A stretch of 5,956 nt of DNA, taken from contig JAKAAK010000200.1 in NCBI GenBank assembly GCA_021797025.1, positions 1 to 5,956 on the forward strand, read 5' to 3'. A program made the position numbers and the translations under genes. Shown piece after piece: positions 5,002-5,956 of this stretch. Under the pieces are notes generated by a model. The model saw only the letters and a program-made list of their open reading frames with translations, had not been told where the DNA came from and did no database searches. Every line of letters begins with the position of its first letter. Position 1 is the first letter of the stretch. Origin of the DNA: Thermoplasmata archaeon (lineage in GTDB: Archaea; Thermoplasmatota; Thermoplasmata; Thermoplasmatales; Thermoplasmataceae).

Positions 5002-5881
5002 ACATCTCACCCCTTTCCAGCCTTGCCTCAAGGTACCTGTCAAAGGCATATGCTGACATAAGATAGGCATCCTGAATGCTTTCAATGTTATATTTATGGC
5101 AGTACTTTGCTATTATATCCAGTGCCCTGAAGGAATGCGAGTCATCGCTCCTGTATCCCTCTCCCAGGAACTTCTTAACACTATCAGGCACTAAGGGAGA
5201 CTCAAGTATTTCTGGATTAAAGTAACTGTACTTTGCACCATAATTATTTAATCTTCTGTTTGCAATCAGTTCCAGTGAGTGCATTGCCGCCATTATGCAT
5301 ATCCAGTTGCATTTATTAGCAATATCCTTCCAGCGGGAAATGGCAAATTTAGTGCCATTTAATGGCTCTGTGGCATAAATTTGGGTTCTGTCTATTCCAA
5401 GTTCTTCGCCCATTTCCAGCAAAAGCTCTATATGCGGCTTTTTTCTTCCTATGCCGTAATATTCTGACAGGATGTTTTCAATTTCATATCTCTGGACATC
5501 ATCCAGATCTGTCTTAGATACTGTTATTGAACAGGACTTAACCCACTGTTTCAGAAAGAAATAATGTTCTACTGCATAACCCATCATAACCGGTTTGCTG
5601 TAACTCTGCATTTTTAATATGAATGGGTGTGGATTTTCTCCCCTGAACTGATCCACAAATATATTTATTATCCATTCTTTAATTCCTCCATGGCCCATGT
5701 TATAAAAATTTTCTACTGCGCATGTAAACTGAGTAACATCTATCCTTTCCCTGGAGATATTTCTGTTAATCCACTGTACATGGTATGAATCACTGTCCTT
5801 TGCCAGATTTATAAAATGAATGGCCATGGTATAATAATCCCCATAATCAAATTTTTCATTGCATACCGGACAAACAGCCAT
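4991..5881 (-). CDS. TENA/PqqC-like protein with N-terminal zinc-finger-like segment
   Basis: This is a 296-residue soluble protein. Residues 1-42 form a finger-like segment: C4-P-V-C7, then H22 and H34, followed by VQWINRNIS. Residues about 83-290 resemble the all-helical heme-oxygenase-like fold shared by TenA, PqqC and related di-iron oxygenases: HPF at 85-87, the helix with E105-H106-Y-F-F-L-K-Q-W, the family pattern K-P-H150-I-E152-L-L-L-E-M-G-E-E-L-G, the helix A-A-M-H-S-L-E204, and D246-D-S-H249-S-F-R-A-L, comparable to the DVEHGL of PqqC. TenA acts on thiamin pyrimidine and PqqC oxidises a PQQ precursor. No pqq or thiamin genes lie nearby, so the substrate is unknown. The di-iron pattern H-x4-D-x2-H is incomplete: the first His is Gly242. 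The ATG at 5881 has a TATA-like box 24-26 nt upstream. The gene overlaps the zinc protein, its likely operon partner. Confidence 0.7.
   Translation of the reverse strand: MAVCPVCNEKFDYGDYYTMAIHFINLAKDSDSYHVQWINRNISRERIDVTQFTCAVENFYNMGHGGIKEWIINIFVDQFRGENPHPFILKMQSYSKPVMMGYAVEHYFFLKQWVKSCSITVSKTDLDDVQRYEIENILSEYYGIGRKKPHIELLLEMGEELGIDRTQIYATEPLNGTKFAISRWKDIANKCNWICIMAAMHSLELIANRRLNNYGAKYSYFNPEILESPLVPDSVKKFLGEGYRSDDSHSFRALDIIAKYCHKYNIESIQDAYLMSAYAFDRYLEARLERGEMFEN
5006..5013 (-). promoter_or_regulatory. Shine-Dalgarno site that decides the TTG start
   Basis: The minus strand reads GGGGTGAG, whose GGTGA matches the archaeal anti-SD complement (GGAGGTGAT). It sits 5 nt before TTG at 4999-5001, inside the end of the PqqC-like gene. 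An SD site on an internal operon gene, with a leaderless first gene, fits archaeal practice and favours the upstream start in the CALC frame. Confidence 0.5.
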
Positions 5882-5899
5882 AATATAGTAATGGGTTAT

Positions 5900-5909
5900 T
5901 TTAAATAAT
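5900..5909 (-). promoter_or_regulatory. TATA-like box for the PqqC-like gene
   Basis: The minus strand reads ATTATTTAAA, centred about 24 nt upstream of ATG at 5881, with no ribosome site between. This should be the operon promoter for the PqqC-like gene and the zinc protein gene. The remaining bases to the right edge hold nothing recognised. Confidence 0.45.
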
Positions 5910-5956
5910 ATTTGTGAACAGGATAAAAATGATTGAGTTTATTAAAAATTAATCTA

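Noticed and set aside
4521..5056. Plus-strand open frames over the hydrolase, zinc protein and PqqC-like genes
   Set aside because: They are antisense to recognised genes and have no promoter, ribosome site or family features.

Overview
The window looks like chromosomal DNA of a low-GC thermoacidophilic archaeon of the order Thermoplasmatales (Ferroplasma, Cuniculiplasma or Thermoplasma type). The reasons are AT-rich DNA, TATA-like boxes about 24-26 nt upstream of most start codons with no ribosome binding site (leaderless transcripts), an Lrp-type double-HTH regulator, and a small zinc protein resembling Thermoplasma Ta0938. The genus cannot be fixed from the sequence alone.

Layout from left to right: (1) the 5' part of a TPR protein gene on the minus strand, running off the left edge (1-430); (2) a two-module Lrp/AsnC-like regulator on the minus strand (601-1371); (3) a winged-helix regulator on the minus strand (1439-2014), divergent from (4) an MFS exporter-like permease on the plus strand (2065-3279). 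Genes 3 and 4 are separated by only 50 bp, and one TATA box sits at the midpoint flanked by two short palindromes. (5) An unrecognised 136-residue protein on the minus strand (3323-3733) is convergent with the permease. (6) A dienelactone hydrolase-like gene on the minus strand (3843-4661) is broken by one in-frame TAG. (7) A small Ta0938-like zinc protein on the minus strand (about 4709-5001) is interrupted by a frameshift at a run of five G. (8) A TENA/PqqC-like protein with an N-terminal zinc-finger-like segment lies on the minus strand (4991-5881), and its end overlaps the inferred start of gene 7.

Functional units: genes 3 and 4 look like a self-contained regulator-transporter switch. 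Genes 8 and 7 look like a two-gene operon in which the first gene is leaderless and the second has a Shine-Dalgarno site and a TTG start. Genes 5 and 6 each have their own TATA-like box. The broken hydrolase and the frame-interrupted zinc protein are neighbours, with lesions about 600 bp apart. This could be assembly error, local gene decay, or (less likely) recoding. No RNA genes, CRISPR arrays, insertion sequences or long repeats were seen. The longest gene-free stretch is the 170 bp between 431 and 600.
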